NCBI RefSeq assembly: GCF_003095375.1
Contig: NZ_QEHR01000006.1
Location: 124,001-188,000 of the forward strand
DNA from: Marixanthomonas spongiae
GTDB taxonomy: Bacteria; Bacteroidota; Bacteroidia; Flavobacteriales; Flavobacteriaceae
DNA length: 64,000 nt
Reading direction: 5' to 3'
In this document: positions 50,096 to 58,559 of the stretch, piece by piece
Layout of the letters: each line of letters opens with the position of its first letter
Position numbering within the stretch: the stretch's first letter is position 1
The notes under the pieces: generated by a model
What the model saw: the letters and a program-made list of their open reading frames with translations, nothing else
What the model was told of the DNA's origin: nothing
Databases searched by the model: none
Translations under genes and position numbers: made by a program

Positions 50096-51061
50096 TTATT
50101 TTTCCACTTTGTTGTAAATAGGCAACAGGAGAAACGACAGCCCGCCCACCAAGACGATCAAGATGATGTTCGATGTCCAAACAATCCACCCAAAAGCTGT
50201 TCCGGCTGTTTCTGGGATGCCAAACACCGCAAGGATGGCGGCCACAAAAAAAGGATAGCTGCCAAAACCACTGTTGGTAAAAGCAAAGGCAAAGCTGCCC
50301 ACCACAAAGGCGATGATTACCGTGCCCAAGGGAATTGCCGCTGTATCATCTACAGCAAATGTGGCCACGTAAAAAGACAAGACATACAGCCCCCAAATTA
50401 AAAAGGTTTGAACGATGAACGAGCCTTTTTTCCTCATTTTGAAAATACTGAAGATGCCATCTTTCAGGCCCAGCAAAAACTGTTTTATTTTTAGCGTGAA
50501 CTTTGCTTTTGAATAGTTCAGGAAAATAAAAAAAACAATGGCGGCCACCACCAAAATTCCTATGGCAAGGAACAGTTTTGAGGGTTTGATATATTCGGTT
50601 AAAAACGCATACAGGTCGTCAAATTCCAAAAATAGGGCCAAAGCAGTAAAGAACATTAAAAAAACCAGATCGACCACCCGTTCCGAGATAATGGTGCCAA
50701 AGCCTTTATCAAACGGTACGTGCTCATATTTATCCAGCACGATGCCGCGGGAAACCTCTCCACTCTTTGGGATGAACATATTCATTAAATACGCCACCGA
50801 GATTGCCATAAAATTGTTAAAGAGTTTAGGAGAATAGCCTATGGGTTGCAGCAGCAGGTTCCAGCGTACGGCCCGTATAATATGGCTTACCAAGCTACAA
50901 AGCACCGAAAGCACGATAAAGGTGTAATCTGCCTTTTTAAAGTAAAAAGCGATTTCATCCAATTGCTCGGGTGTAAATTTTGTGTAGGAATAATACACCA
51001 AAAAAATGCCCAAGGCCAACGGCAGGGCAATTTTAAGAAATTTTGTAAGCGATTTTTTCAA
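50096..51061 (-). CDS. Lysylphosphatidylglycerol synthase/flippase-like membrane protein
   Basis: A 321-residue protein with about eight membrane helices, in the same superfamily as the protein at 30391 (F-I-P-K-S-G-E-V-S-R-G near residue 90-105). It lies one base from panD in the same direction, an arrangement I believe is common in flavobacteria. The substrate is unknown. Confidence 0.82.
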   Translation of the reverse strand: MKKSLTKFLKIALPLALGIFLVYYSYTKFTPEQLDEIAFYFKKADYTFIVLSVLCSLVSHIIRAVRWNLLLQPIGYSPKLFNNFMAISVAYLMNMFIPKSGEVSRGIVLDKYEHVPFDKGFGTIISERVVDLVFLMFFTALALFLEFDDLYAFLTEYIKPSKLFLAIGILVVAAIVFFIFLNYSKAKFTLKIKQFLLGLKDGIFSIFKMRKKGSFIVQTFLIWGLYVLSFYVATFAVDDTAAIPLGTVIIAFVVGSFAFAFTNSGFGSYPFFVAAILAVFGIPETAGTAFGWIVWTSNIILIVLVGGLSFLLLPIYNKVEK

Positions 51062-51062
51062 G

Positions 51063-51413
51063 TTATTTCAAGAGGTTGTTTTCTTCATTGGGGAACACCA
51101 AGGCGGGCTTAAATTGTTTGGCTTCTTCCACGTCCATTAGGGCATAGGTGATGAGGATCAAGATATCGCCTGGCGCAACTTTTCGGGCAGCGGCACCATT
51201 GAGGGTTATTTCGCCACTGTTTCGGGGACCGGGTATGGCATAGGTTTCCAAACGCTCGCCGTTGTTGTTGTTTACAATCTGTACTTTTTCACCCTCAATG
51301 ATGTTGGCAGCTTCCATTAAATCTTCATCAATGGTAATACTGCCAATGTAGTTGAGGTCTGCACCGGTAACTTTAACTCTGTGTATTTTAGATTTTACTA
51401 CGTGTACTTGCAT
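51063..51413 (-). CDS. panD: Aspartate 1-decarboxylase
   Basis: A 116-residue pyruvoyl enzyme making beta-alanine from aspartate for pantothenate synthesis. The self-processing site G24-S25 (Y-I-G-S) is intact. L-N-G-A-A-A-R is present. It is 12 bp downstream of panC, so the two pantothenate genes form an operon. Confidence 0.95.
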   Translation of the reverse strand: MQVHVVKSKIHRVKVTGADLNYIGSITIDEDLMEAANIIEGEKVQIVNNNNGERLETYAIPGPRNSGEITLNGAAARKVAPGDILILITYALMDVEEAKQFKPALVFPNEENNLLK

Positions 51414-51425
51414 GCTGCAAAGGTA

Positions 51426-52271
51426 TTAATTTAGGGCCATATTATCTATTAATCTTATTTCTCCTGCAAAAACAGCGATAAAAGCCCTGTATTTTTCGTT
51501 TTTCTGTTTTTTTACGGCTGTTTTCAAGGTTTTTTCGTTAGCTATTTCAAAGTACTCCAATACTAATGTGTCGTTTTTATCGAAGGTTTCTTTCACAAAA
51601 CGGTTTAATTCTGAAATACTATGCGACGAAAACCGCTCTTTAACCCTCCTTAGCGTTTCTGAAATTAAAACAGCCTCCTCTTTTTGCGCCGCAGAAAGAC
51701 GCTGGTTGCGGGAACTCAAGGCCAAGCCGCTTTCTTCTCGTACAATGGGAACCCCCACGATGGCTACGGGAAGGTTTTCTATCTCCACCAGTTTTTTTAC
51801 GATTTGCAGTTGCTGAAAGTCTTTTTCACCAAAATAGGCGCGGTCAGGCTCAATAATAGTAAAAAGAAGATTTAAAATAGTGCCCACCCCGTTAAAATGC
51901 CCTTTGCGGTGTTTGCCTTCCATTTCATGTTCCAAGCCTTGAAAGTTATAATTGGTAGCCTCAACGGTGTTGCCGTAAAGTTCAGAGGCTTCCGGTGCAT
52001 AGACAAATATGTTATTGTGGAGCGAATTTAATAACGCAATATCGCTCTCAAGCGTTCTTGGGTAACGTTCTAAATCTTCGGTATTGTTAAATTGTGTTGG
52101 GTTTACAAAAATGCTCACCACCACACAGTCGTTTTCCTGCAACGCTCTGTTTACAAGAGATACGTGGCCTTGATGCAAGGCGCCCATAGTAGGGACAAAA
52201 CCGATTTTTTGTGATTTCCGCCAAGGTGTGAGAGCAGCTAAAAGCGATTCTCGGTTGGTGTGTACGCTCAT
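51426..52271 (-). CDS. panC: Pantothenate synthetase
   Basis: A 281-residue enzyme joining pantoate and beta-alanine with ATP. It has the P-T-M-G-A-L-H-Q-G-H motif near residue 27-36, F-G-E-K-D-F-Q-Q-L and S-S-R-N-Q-R-L. Length is normal. It is upstream of panD. TAATTTTG on the minus strand (52299-52292) is the probable -7 box. Confidence 0.95.
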   Translation of the reverse strand: MSVHTNRESLLAALTPWRKSQKIGFVPTMGALHQGHVSLVNRALQENDCVVVSIFVNPTQFNNTEDLERYPRTLESDIALLNSLHNNIFVYAPEASELYGNTVEATNYNFQGLEHEMEGKHRKGHFNGVGTILNLLFTIIEPDRAYFGEKDFQQLQIVKKLVEIENLPVAIVGVPIVREESGLALSSRNQRLSAAQKEEAVLISETLRRVKERFSSHSISELNRFVKETFDKNDTLVLEYFEIANEKTLKTAVKKQKNEKYRAFIAVFAGEIRLIDNMALN

Positions 52272-52330
52272 GGTTTTAGTTTGAGTGGCGGCAAAATTAA
52301 TAGATTACGGGCAATCTACATAAATTTTCG

Positions 52331-52338
52331 TAATTTTG
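52331..52338 (+). promoter_or_regulatory. Candidate -7 element of the glycogen-synthase-like gene
   Basis: TAATTTTG, an exact TAnnTTTG match 39 bp before ATG 52377. A second TAATTTTG on the minus strand (52299-52292) faces panC, so the 105-bp gap holds back-to-back promoters. Confidence 0.5.
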
Positions 52339-52376
52339 CACTTTCAAAATAACTAAGCTATTAAAGTACTAAATTT

Positions 52377-53183
52377 ATGAAAGATAAAAGAGTCTTGTAT
52401 GTGTCTTCTGAAGTAATCCCTTACCTGCCAGAGACCGAGATTTCTTCCATGTCGTTTGAAGCCCCTAAAATGGTCAATGACAATGGTGGTCAAATCAGGA
52501 TTTTTATGCCACGTTACGGCAATATCAATGAAAGACGCCACCAACTGCACGAAGTTATCCGTTTAAGCGGAATGAACCTGGTCATCAACGACCTGGACAT
52601 GCCGTTGATCATTAAAGTGGCCTCCATCCCTAAAGAGCGCATGCAAGTGTACTTTATAGATAATGACGATTACTTTAAGCGAAAAGCCACCTTTGCAGAT
52701 GAGGATGGAAACTATTTTGACGACAATGACGAACGGGCCATCTTTTTTGCAAAAGGTGTCATTGAAACCGTCAAAAAACTTAACTGGTCGCCAGACATCA
52801 TACACGTTCACGGTTGGTTGGCCTCCTTTTTGCCCTTGTACCTTCGTAACTACTACGGAACAGAACCTTTGTTCGAAAACAGTAAAATAGTTACCTCTGT
52901 GTACAATCAAGGCTTCGAAGGTACGTTGAACAAAGATGTAAAAGAAAAAATATTGTTTGATGGTATTGAAGAAGAAACTATAAATGCTTTGGAAGAACCC
53001 AATTACGTCAATATGATGAAAGTGGCCGTAGAAAACTCCGATGCTGCGATCATTGGTTCAGACGAACTGCCCGAAGAACTGGAAACCTTCCTTAACAACT
53101 TGGACAAACCGGTGTTAAAATATCACAAAAAGGAAGATTTTTCCGAAGCGTATTTAGACTTTTACCAGTCAAAATTATTGTAA
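52377..53183 (+). CDS. Glycogen/starch synthase-like protein (GT5 N-terminal domain only)
   Basis: A 268-residue protein matching only the N-terminal domain of GT5 glycogen synthases: V-L-Y-V-S-S-E-V-I-P-Y at the start and I-I-H-V-H-G-W-L-A-S-F-L-P (about 140-152). The ADP-glucose-binding K-x-G-G loop is replaced by L-P-E-T-E and the second Rossmann domain is missing, so a normal synthase activity is doubtful. Members this short are widespread in Bacteroidota. It precedes the DUF4270 and glmS genes by 26 bp and may be co-transcribed with them. Confidence 0.85.
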   Translation: MKDKRVLYVSSEVIPYLPETEISSMSFEAPKMVNDNGGQIRIFMPRYGNINERRHQLHEVIRLSGMNLVINDLDMPLIIKVASIPKERMQVYFIDNDDYFKRKATFADEDGNYFDDNDERAIFFAKGVIETVKKLNWSPDIIHVHGWLASFLPLYLRNYYGTEPLFENSKIVTSVYNQGFEGTLNKDVKEKILFDGIEEETINALEEPNYVNMMKVAVENSDAAIIGSDELPEELETFLNNLDKPVLKYHKKEDFSEAYLDFYQSKLL

Positions 53184-53209
53184 AAACACCCGCACATTTA
53201 AATTTGCTT

Positions 53210-54790
53210 ATGAAGATTAAGAATTTGTTGCCACAATTAGCAGCCTTATTGTTTTTGGTTGTTGCCCTGGCATCTTGCGAAGAGGATATAGAAATTATAG
53301 GAACTGAAATTGTAGGCGACAATACCTTTATCGAGCCCGACCAAACCAATTCAGTACTGGCCTATAGCCGTAAACTGTTGCCCATACAAACCAATGGGCT
53401 CACCACCTACCAATTGGGCGTAACAAACAACCCCATCTACGGAAAATCTACCGTAAGCCTCCTTTCCCAAGTAACCTTGGGAAAAGTGGACCCAAAATTT
53501 GGGGACAGTACCAAACTGGACAGCGTGGTGCTGTACATCCCTTTTTTCAATACCAGCGAAAGCACCGGTGAAGACACCATAAGCTATACATTGGATTCTG
53601 TATATGGTGAGGACCCAATCAACATTTCGATGTATGAGTCTAATTTGTTTTTAAGGGATTTAGACCCCGAATCTGGTTTTGAAGACCCGCAGAACTATTA
53701 CTCAGATTTGGAAAAGAAGTTTGACAACAACCCTTCGTTGATAGGCGATTTGATTTTCGAGATAGAAGATTTTAAACCCAGCGATAAAGGAATAGATCTT
53801 GTTACGTATAATGTGAACGGTGACACCATTACCGAAACCATAGCCCCAGGGTTGCGCGTGAAACTTCCCCTTGAGTTTTTTCAACAGAAAATTATCGATA
53901 AAGAAGGCTCTTCCGAACTGTTGAGCAACAACAACTTTAAAGATTATTTCCGGGGAATCTATTTTAAGGCCGAATCTATGACGGACAAGGGGACCCTTTT
54001 TCTCTTTGATCCCTTAAGCGCAAACATAACCTTGCATTATTCCTTTAAAAACGATGACGATGAAGATGACGAAGACACCTTGCCGCTGGGTTTTACGGGA
54101 ATAAACGTGAGCTTGTTGCAAGATGAACTGCCGCCAAATATACAAACCGCCATTGAAAACCCCGATGTTGAGAACGGTGATGAAAACCTATATCTTAAAG
54201 GGGGCGACGGCATTGCGGCGGTAATTCAGTTATTCGGAAAAGAAGACGAACTAGACGCCAATCTGGAAACCGGGCCAAACGGAGTGCCTGATGAGCTGGA
54301 CATGCTCCGGAGCCAAAAACCTTTGATCAACGAGGCAAACCTCACGTTTTACGTAAATAAGGACAAAACGGCCGCCTTGAGCAAAGAACCCCAGCGCATT
54401 ATGATTTTCGATGCGACGAATGGAAGGGTGTTGATTGATTACGTAATAGACCCTACGGGCACCGGCAATCCGTTGACCCATAAAACATATCACTTAGGCC
54501 CTCTTGAAAAGGATGCCAGTGGTGATGGCGATTTTTACGAAATAAAACTGACCAACCACGTGAGCAACCTCATAAACCGCGACTCTACCAACGTGCCTTT
54601 GGGCCTTGTGGTGACCGATAATGTGGTAACCCCCAATTTCCAAGACCTTCAAAACACCCAGTCGCCTGGGTTAAAACGCGTACCCGGTACCAGTGTATTG
54701 ACGCCAAAAGGAACTGTGTTGCACGGCAATAATTCCCCCAACCAAGACAGAAAACTGAAACTTGAACTTTATTACACCAAACCCGAGTAA
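53210..54790 (+). CDS. DUF4270 lipoprotein
   Basis: A 526-residue lipoprotein with lipobox L-A-S-C followed by E-E-D-I-E-I-I-G, the usual DUF4270 start. TTG 53204 is possible but ATG 53210 (M-K-I-K-N-L-L) is preferred. The long beta-rich mature part includes an acidic D-D-D-E-D-D-E-D stretch and D-x-N-x-D-like loops. It is widespread in Bacteroidota; function unknown. It lies between the glycogen-synthase-like gene and glmS (5 bp). Confidence 0.85.
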   Translation: MKIKNLLPQLAALLFLVVALASCEEDIEIIGTEIVGDNTFIEPDQTNSVLAYSRKLLPIQTNGLTTYQLGVTNNPIYGKSTVSLLSQVTLGKVDPKFGDSTKLDSVVLYIPFFNTSESTGEDTISYTLDSVYGEDPINISMYESNLFLRDLDPESGFEDPQNYYSDLEKKFDNNPSLIGDLIFEIEDFKPSDKGIDLVTYNVNGDTITETIAPGLRVKLPLEFFQQKIIDKEGSSELLSNNNFKDYFRGIYFKAESMTDKGTLFLFDPLSANITLHYSFKNDDDEDDEDTLPLGFTGINVSLLQDELPPNIQTAIENPDVENGDENLYLKGGDGIAAVIQLFGKEDELDANLETGPNGVPDELDMLRSQKPLINEANLTFYVNKDKTAALSKEPQRIMIFDATNGRVLIDYVIDPTGTGNPLTHKTYHLGPLEKDASGDGDFYEIKLTNHVSNLINRDSTNVPLGLVVTDNVVTPNFQDLQNTQSPGLKRVPGTSVLTPKGTVLHGNNSPNQDRKLKLELYYTKPE

Positions 54791-54795
54791 ACATC

Positions 54796-56643
54796 ATGTG
54801 CGGAATTGTAGGATATATAGGCAAAAAGGAAGCGTACCCCATTATTTTAAATGGGTTGAAACGCTTGGAATACAGAGGCTACGACAGTGCGGGCATTGCG
54901 TTGTTTGATGGTTCGGACATTCAATTGTGCAAAACACAGGGCAAAGTGGCCGACCTTGAAGCGAAAGCAGAAAAAAACATTTCCTTAAAAGGAAGTTTGG
55001 GCATTGGCCATACCCGATGGGCTACGCACGGCGTTCCTAACGACATCAACTCGCATCCGCATTATTCCAATAGTGGGGATTTGGTGATCATCCACAACGG
55101 AATCATAGAAAATTACGCTTCTATTAAGAAAGAATTGATTAACCGCGGCTATACCTTTACTTCCGATACCGATACCGAAGTGCTGGTAAACTTGATCGAA
55201 GAAGTAAAAAAACAGGAAAACGTAAAGTTGGGCAAAGCAGTCCAGATTGCGTTAAACCAAGTAGTCGGTGCTTATGCCATCGCCCTGTTCGATAAAAACA
55301 AACCCGATGAAATTGTAGTGGCCAAGTTAGGCAGTCCGCTCGCCATAGGCATTGGCGATGACGAATTTTTTGTAGCCAGCGATGCTTCGCCTTTTATTGA
55401 GTTCACTAAAAATGCAATTTATCTGGAAGATCAGGAAATGGCTATTATTCGCCGTGACCGTGATGTTAAAGTGCGAAAAATTAAAGACGATAAATTGGTA
55501 ACACCGTATGTTCAAGAGTTGCAGCTTAACCTGGAACAAATTGAAAAAGGCGGCTACGACCATTTTATGCTTAAAGAAATATATGAACAGCCATCGGTAA
55601 TTAAAGATACGTACCGAGGGCGTTTGCTTGCCAACGAAGGTATTGTCCGTTTGGGAGGTCTAGAAGACCATATAAAACGCTTTATCAATGCCGATCGCAT
55701 CATCATTGTGGCCTGTGGTACCTCTTGGCATGCCGGCTTGGTGGCCGAATATATCTTCGAAGATTTGGTACGGGTGCCTGTTGAGGTGGAATATGCATCC
55801 GAATTTAGGTACCGTAACCCCATCATTACCGAAAAAGACGTGGTAATAGCCATATCGCAAAGCGGTGAAACGGCAGACACTTTGGCAGCGATTAAATTGG
55901 CCAAAGAAAAAGGTGCTTTTGTGTATGGTGTTTGTAATGTGGTGGGCTCTACCATTTCAAGGGAAACGCATAGCGGCACCTATACTCACGCCGGTCCCGA
56001 AATAGGGGTGGCTTCAACTAAGGCGTTTACCACACAAATTACCGTATTGACAATGATGGCGCTTCGGTTGGCAAAATCCAAAGGAACGTTGTCACAAAGT
56101 GATTATATGTTGCACTTACGCGAACTGGATATGATTCCTGCAAAAGTGGAAGAAGCGTTGCAAAGTGATGAAAACATCAAGGAAATTTCAAAAGTATTTA
56201 AAGATGCTGCCAATTTCCTCTATTTGGGAAGGGGTTATAACTTCCCGGTTGCTTTGGAAGGCGCATTAAAGCTAAAAGAAATTTCATACATTCACGCCGA
56301 AGGCTATCCCGCCGCCGAAATGAAACACGGCCCCATCGCCTTGATCGATGAGCAAATGCCAGTCGTGGTTATTGCCATCAATAACAACCATTACGAAAAA
56401 GTGGTGAGCAACATCCAAGAAATCAAGTCCAGGGCCGGAAAAATCATTGCCGTAGTAAGTGAAGGCGACACTACGGTTAAAGAAATGGCCGACTACGTTA
56501 TGGAAGTTCCTGTTACTCCAGAAACCTTATCACCACTGGTCACGACAATCCCCTTGCAATTACTGTCTTATCACATTGCCGTCATGTTGGGCAGGGATGT
56601 GGACCAGCCACGAAATTTGGCAAAATCGGTTACCGTGGAATAA
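54796..56643 (+). CDS. glmS: Glutamine-fructose-6-phosphate aminotransferase
   Basis: A 615-residue enzyme making glucosamine 6-phosphate for peptidoglycan and LPS. The N-terminal glutaminase starts M-C-G-I-V-G with Cys2 as the catalytic nucleophile. Two SIS domains follow (S-Q-S-G-E-T-A-D-T, E-G-A-L-K-L-K-E) and the end is L-A-K-S-V-T-V-E. Third gene of the probable operon. The start is 5 bp after the DUF4270 stop. Confidence 0.96.
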   Translation: MCGIVGYIGKKEAYPIILNGLKRLEYRGYDSAGIALFDGSDIQLCKTQGKVADLEAKAEKNISLKGSLGIGHTRWATHGVPNDINSHPHYSNSGDLVIIHNGIIENYASIKKELINRGYTFTSDTDTEVLVNLIEEVKKQENVKLGKAVQIALNQVVGAYAIALFDKNKPDEIVVAKLGSPLAIGIGDDEFFVASDASPFIEFTKNAIYLEDQEMAIIRRDRDVKVRKIKDDKLVTPYVQELQLNLEQIEKGGYDHFMLKEIYEQPSVIKDTYRGRLLANEGIVRLGGLEDHIKRFINADRIIIVACGTSWHAGLVAEYIFEDLVRVPVEVEYASEFRYRNPIITEKDVVIAISQSGETADTLAAIKLAKEKGAFVYGVCNVVGSTISRETHSGTYTHAGPEIGVASTKAFTTQITVLTMMALRLAKSKGTLSQSDYMLHLRELDMIPAKVEEALQSDENIKEISKVFKDAANFLYLGRGYNFPVALEGALKLKEISYIHAEGYPAAEMKHGPIALIDEQMPVVVIAINNNHYEKVVSNIQEIKSRAGKIIAVVSEGDTTVKEMADYVMEVPVTPETLSPLVTTIPLQLLSYHIAVMLGRDVDQPRNLAKSVTVE

Positions 56644-56665
56644 TAAGAAAACGGGCTATTGTGTA

Positions 56666-56800
56666 AAGAGGGTTTCTAAAAAGCAATTTTAACTATCTGT
56701 TCAAACGCAATCGAGAACTACAAGATTTTCACTGTCAAAGAAGTATCGGCTGCGCCCGACCGCAGAAATCAATTTGTGTTTGCTTTTTAAACACCCTCTT
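56666..56800. repeat. Inverted-repeat element (135 bp)
   Basis: Terminal inverted repeats of 21 bp (56666-56686 and 56780-56800, 19 of 21 matching), beginning AAGAGGGT and ending AAAAAGCAA, bracket 93 bp with an inner CTGCG/CGCAG hairpin. No ORF. It resembles a small MITE, or alternatively a large structured terminator of glmS. Confidence 0.55.
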
Positions 56801-56882
56801 GTGTTTTCTGCAAGTTTGCATCCCATTGCATATATTTTTGATGTATTTTTAGTGTTTGTTTCCTTATTTCAAGCGCAGCGTC

Positions 56883-57605
56883 ATGAAAATCGTCAACCTT
56901 ATTTCAGGTCCTAGAAACCTATCTACCGCTTTAATGTATTCCTTTGCACAACGAGAGGATTTTGCCGTAATGGACGAACCTTTCTACGGCTATTACTTAA
57001 AGAACACAACAACCCAAACAGACCATCCCGCAACCGAGGAGATTCTTAATACCATGGACTTAAACTTGAGTTCCATTATAGCCAGTATTCAAACGCTCTC
57101 AAGCCTAAACCATGTGTTCGTGAAAGGGATGGCGCATCATTATATAAGTGAGGAACCTGATTTTATTCTGAAATGGGACAACCTCATTTTAATAAGGCAT
57201 CCTGAAAAACTGCTCCTTTCTTTTTCAAAAGTGATCGACAACCCCAAATTGGAGGATATTGGTATTAAAAAAGCTTCGGAAATGTTTTTGTTCCTGAAAC
57301 AAAACGGACGAATACCCACCGTTATAGACAGCGATGAACTTATGAAAGCACCAGAAGCCTATTTAAAAAAAATATGCCACGTCCTAAATGTTCCTTATAC
57401 ATCAAAAATGATATCTTGGCCTAAAGGCGGCATTCCTGAAGATGGCATCTGGGCGCCGTATTGGTATAAAAACGTGCACAATTCCGAAGGGTTTCAGAAG
57501 CAAAAAAGAACCCAGACCGAGCTGCCAAACCATTTGAAATCCGTTTTAAAAGAAGCGATGCCGTATTACAATACCCTGAAAAAACACATAATAAAGAACG
57601 ATTGA
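56883..57605 (+). CDS. Sulfotransferase-like protein
   Basis: A 240-residue protein. The start M-K-I-V-N-L-I-S-G-P-R-N-L-S-T-A-L-M resembles the 5'-phosphosulfate-binding loop of sulfotransferases, and L-I-R-H-P-E-K-L resembles the 3'-phosphate-binding motif. The open frame starts at 56856, but ATG 56883 agrees with this motif. It likely transfers sulfate from PAPS or binds a related nucleotide. It is followed closely by a class IV aminotransferase (ATG 57608), so the two may act together on one substrate. Confidence 0.75.
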   Translation: MKIVNLISGPRNLSTALMYSFAQREDFAVMDEPFYGYYLKNTTTQTDHPATEEILNTMDLNLSSIIASIQTLSSLNHVFVKGMAHHYISEEPDFILKWDNLILIRHPEKLLLSFSKVIDNPKLEDIGIKKASEMFLFLKQNGRIPTVIDSDELMKAPEAYLKKICHVLNVPYTSKMISWPKGGIPEDGIWAPYWYKNVHNSEGFQKQKRTQTELPNHLKSVLKEAMPYYNTLKKHIIKND

Positions 57606-57607
57606 TT

Positions 57608-58504
57608 ATGCTACAGCAATTTGACGAACGCAACCGCGATATTCAAGTATTTATAAAAGACAAACTCTACCACCGGGACGAGGCCAAGGTTTCGGTCTTT
57701 GACAGTTCGGTTCAAGGTGGCGATGCGGTCTGGGAAGGTCTGCGGGTATATCCCGAAGGCGTGGTCTGTCTGGATGAACACCTTACGCGTTTACAAGAAA
57801 GTGCCAAAACCTTGGCGTTTGAGGATATTCCGACTAAAAAAACCATAAAAAAAGCCATAAAAAAAACGCTTGACGCCAATGGTATGGACAACGAGGTGCA
57901 CATTCGATTAACATTGACCCGAGGCGAAAAAATAACCAGTGGCATGGACCCACGCGTTAACCAGAACGGTTCGTGCTTAATTGTGCTGGCAGAGTGGAAG
58001 CCTTTGGTGTACGACAACAAAAGCGGCATAAAGGTGATAAGCTCCAGCCAACGGCGCAATGCCCCACAATTTTTGGACAGTAAAATTCACCATGCGAATC
58101 TACTGAACAACATCCTCGCAAAAATACAGGCCAACGTGGCGGGGAAAGATGCCGGACTAATGCTGGACGAACGTGGTTTTGTGGCCGAACTGAACGGCAG
58201 CAACCTATTTATGATAAAAAATGGTATTATCTACACGCCTTATGCTCACGCATGTTTGCCGGGCATCACCCGTGCCACGGTTATAGCGCTCTGCAAGAAA
58301 AACAGCATTCCCATAGAAGAAACCGACCTCACCCTGTCACAATTATATAACGCAGATGGTGTTTTCGCCACGGGTACCATGGGCGAATTGACCCCGGTCA
58401 TAGAAATTGACGGCAGGGATATTGATGCCGAAAACGATCTTCAGAAAAAAATACTGGCCATTTTTAAAAATAATATCAGGTCATTTTGTGAAAAATTAAC
58501 ATAA
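57608..58504 (+). CDS. Class IV aminotransferase (branched-chain type)
   Basis: A 298-residue PLP enzyme of fold type IV. S-V-F-D-S-S-V-Q-G-G-D-A-V-W-E-G-L-R is the N-terminal motif, S-K-I-H-H-A-N carries the PLP Lys, and G-F-V-A-E-L-N-G-S-N-L-F and G-T-M-G-E-L-T-P the C-terminal cofactor loop. It resembles IlvE or D-amino-acid transaminases; which amino acid is used cannot be told. TTG 57602 is upstream but ATG 57608 is preferred. Confidence 0.88.
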   Translation: MLQQFDERNRDIQVFIKDKLYHRDEAKVSVFDSSVQGGDAVWEGLRVYPEGVVCLDEHLTRLQESAKTLAFEDIPTKKTIKKAIKKTLDANGMDNEVHIRLTLTRGEKITSGMDPRVNQNGSCLIVLAEWKPLVYDNKSGIKVISSSQRRNAPQFLDSKIHHANLLNNILAKIQANVAGKDAGLMLDERGFVAELNGSNLFMIKNGIIYTPYAHACLPGITRATVIALCKKNSIPIEETDLTLSQLYNADGVFATGTMGELTPVIEIDGRDIDAENDLQKKILAIFKNNIRSFCEKLT

Positions 58505-58559
58505 TCTTAAAAAAATTCATATCTTTCAGTTTTAACCTCTATAACTAACTGAAAAGATT

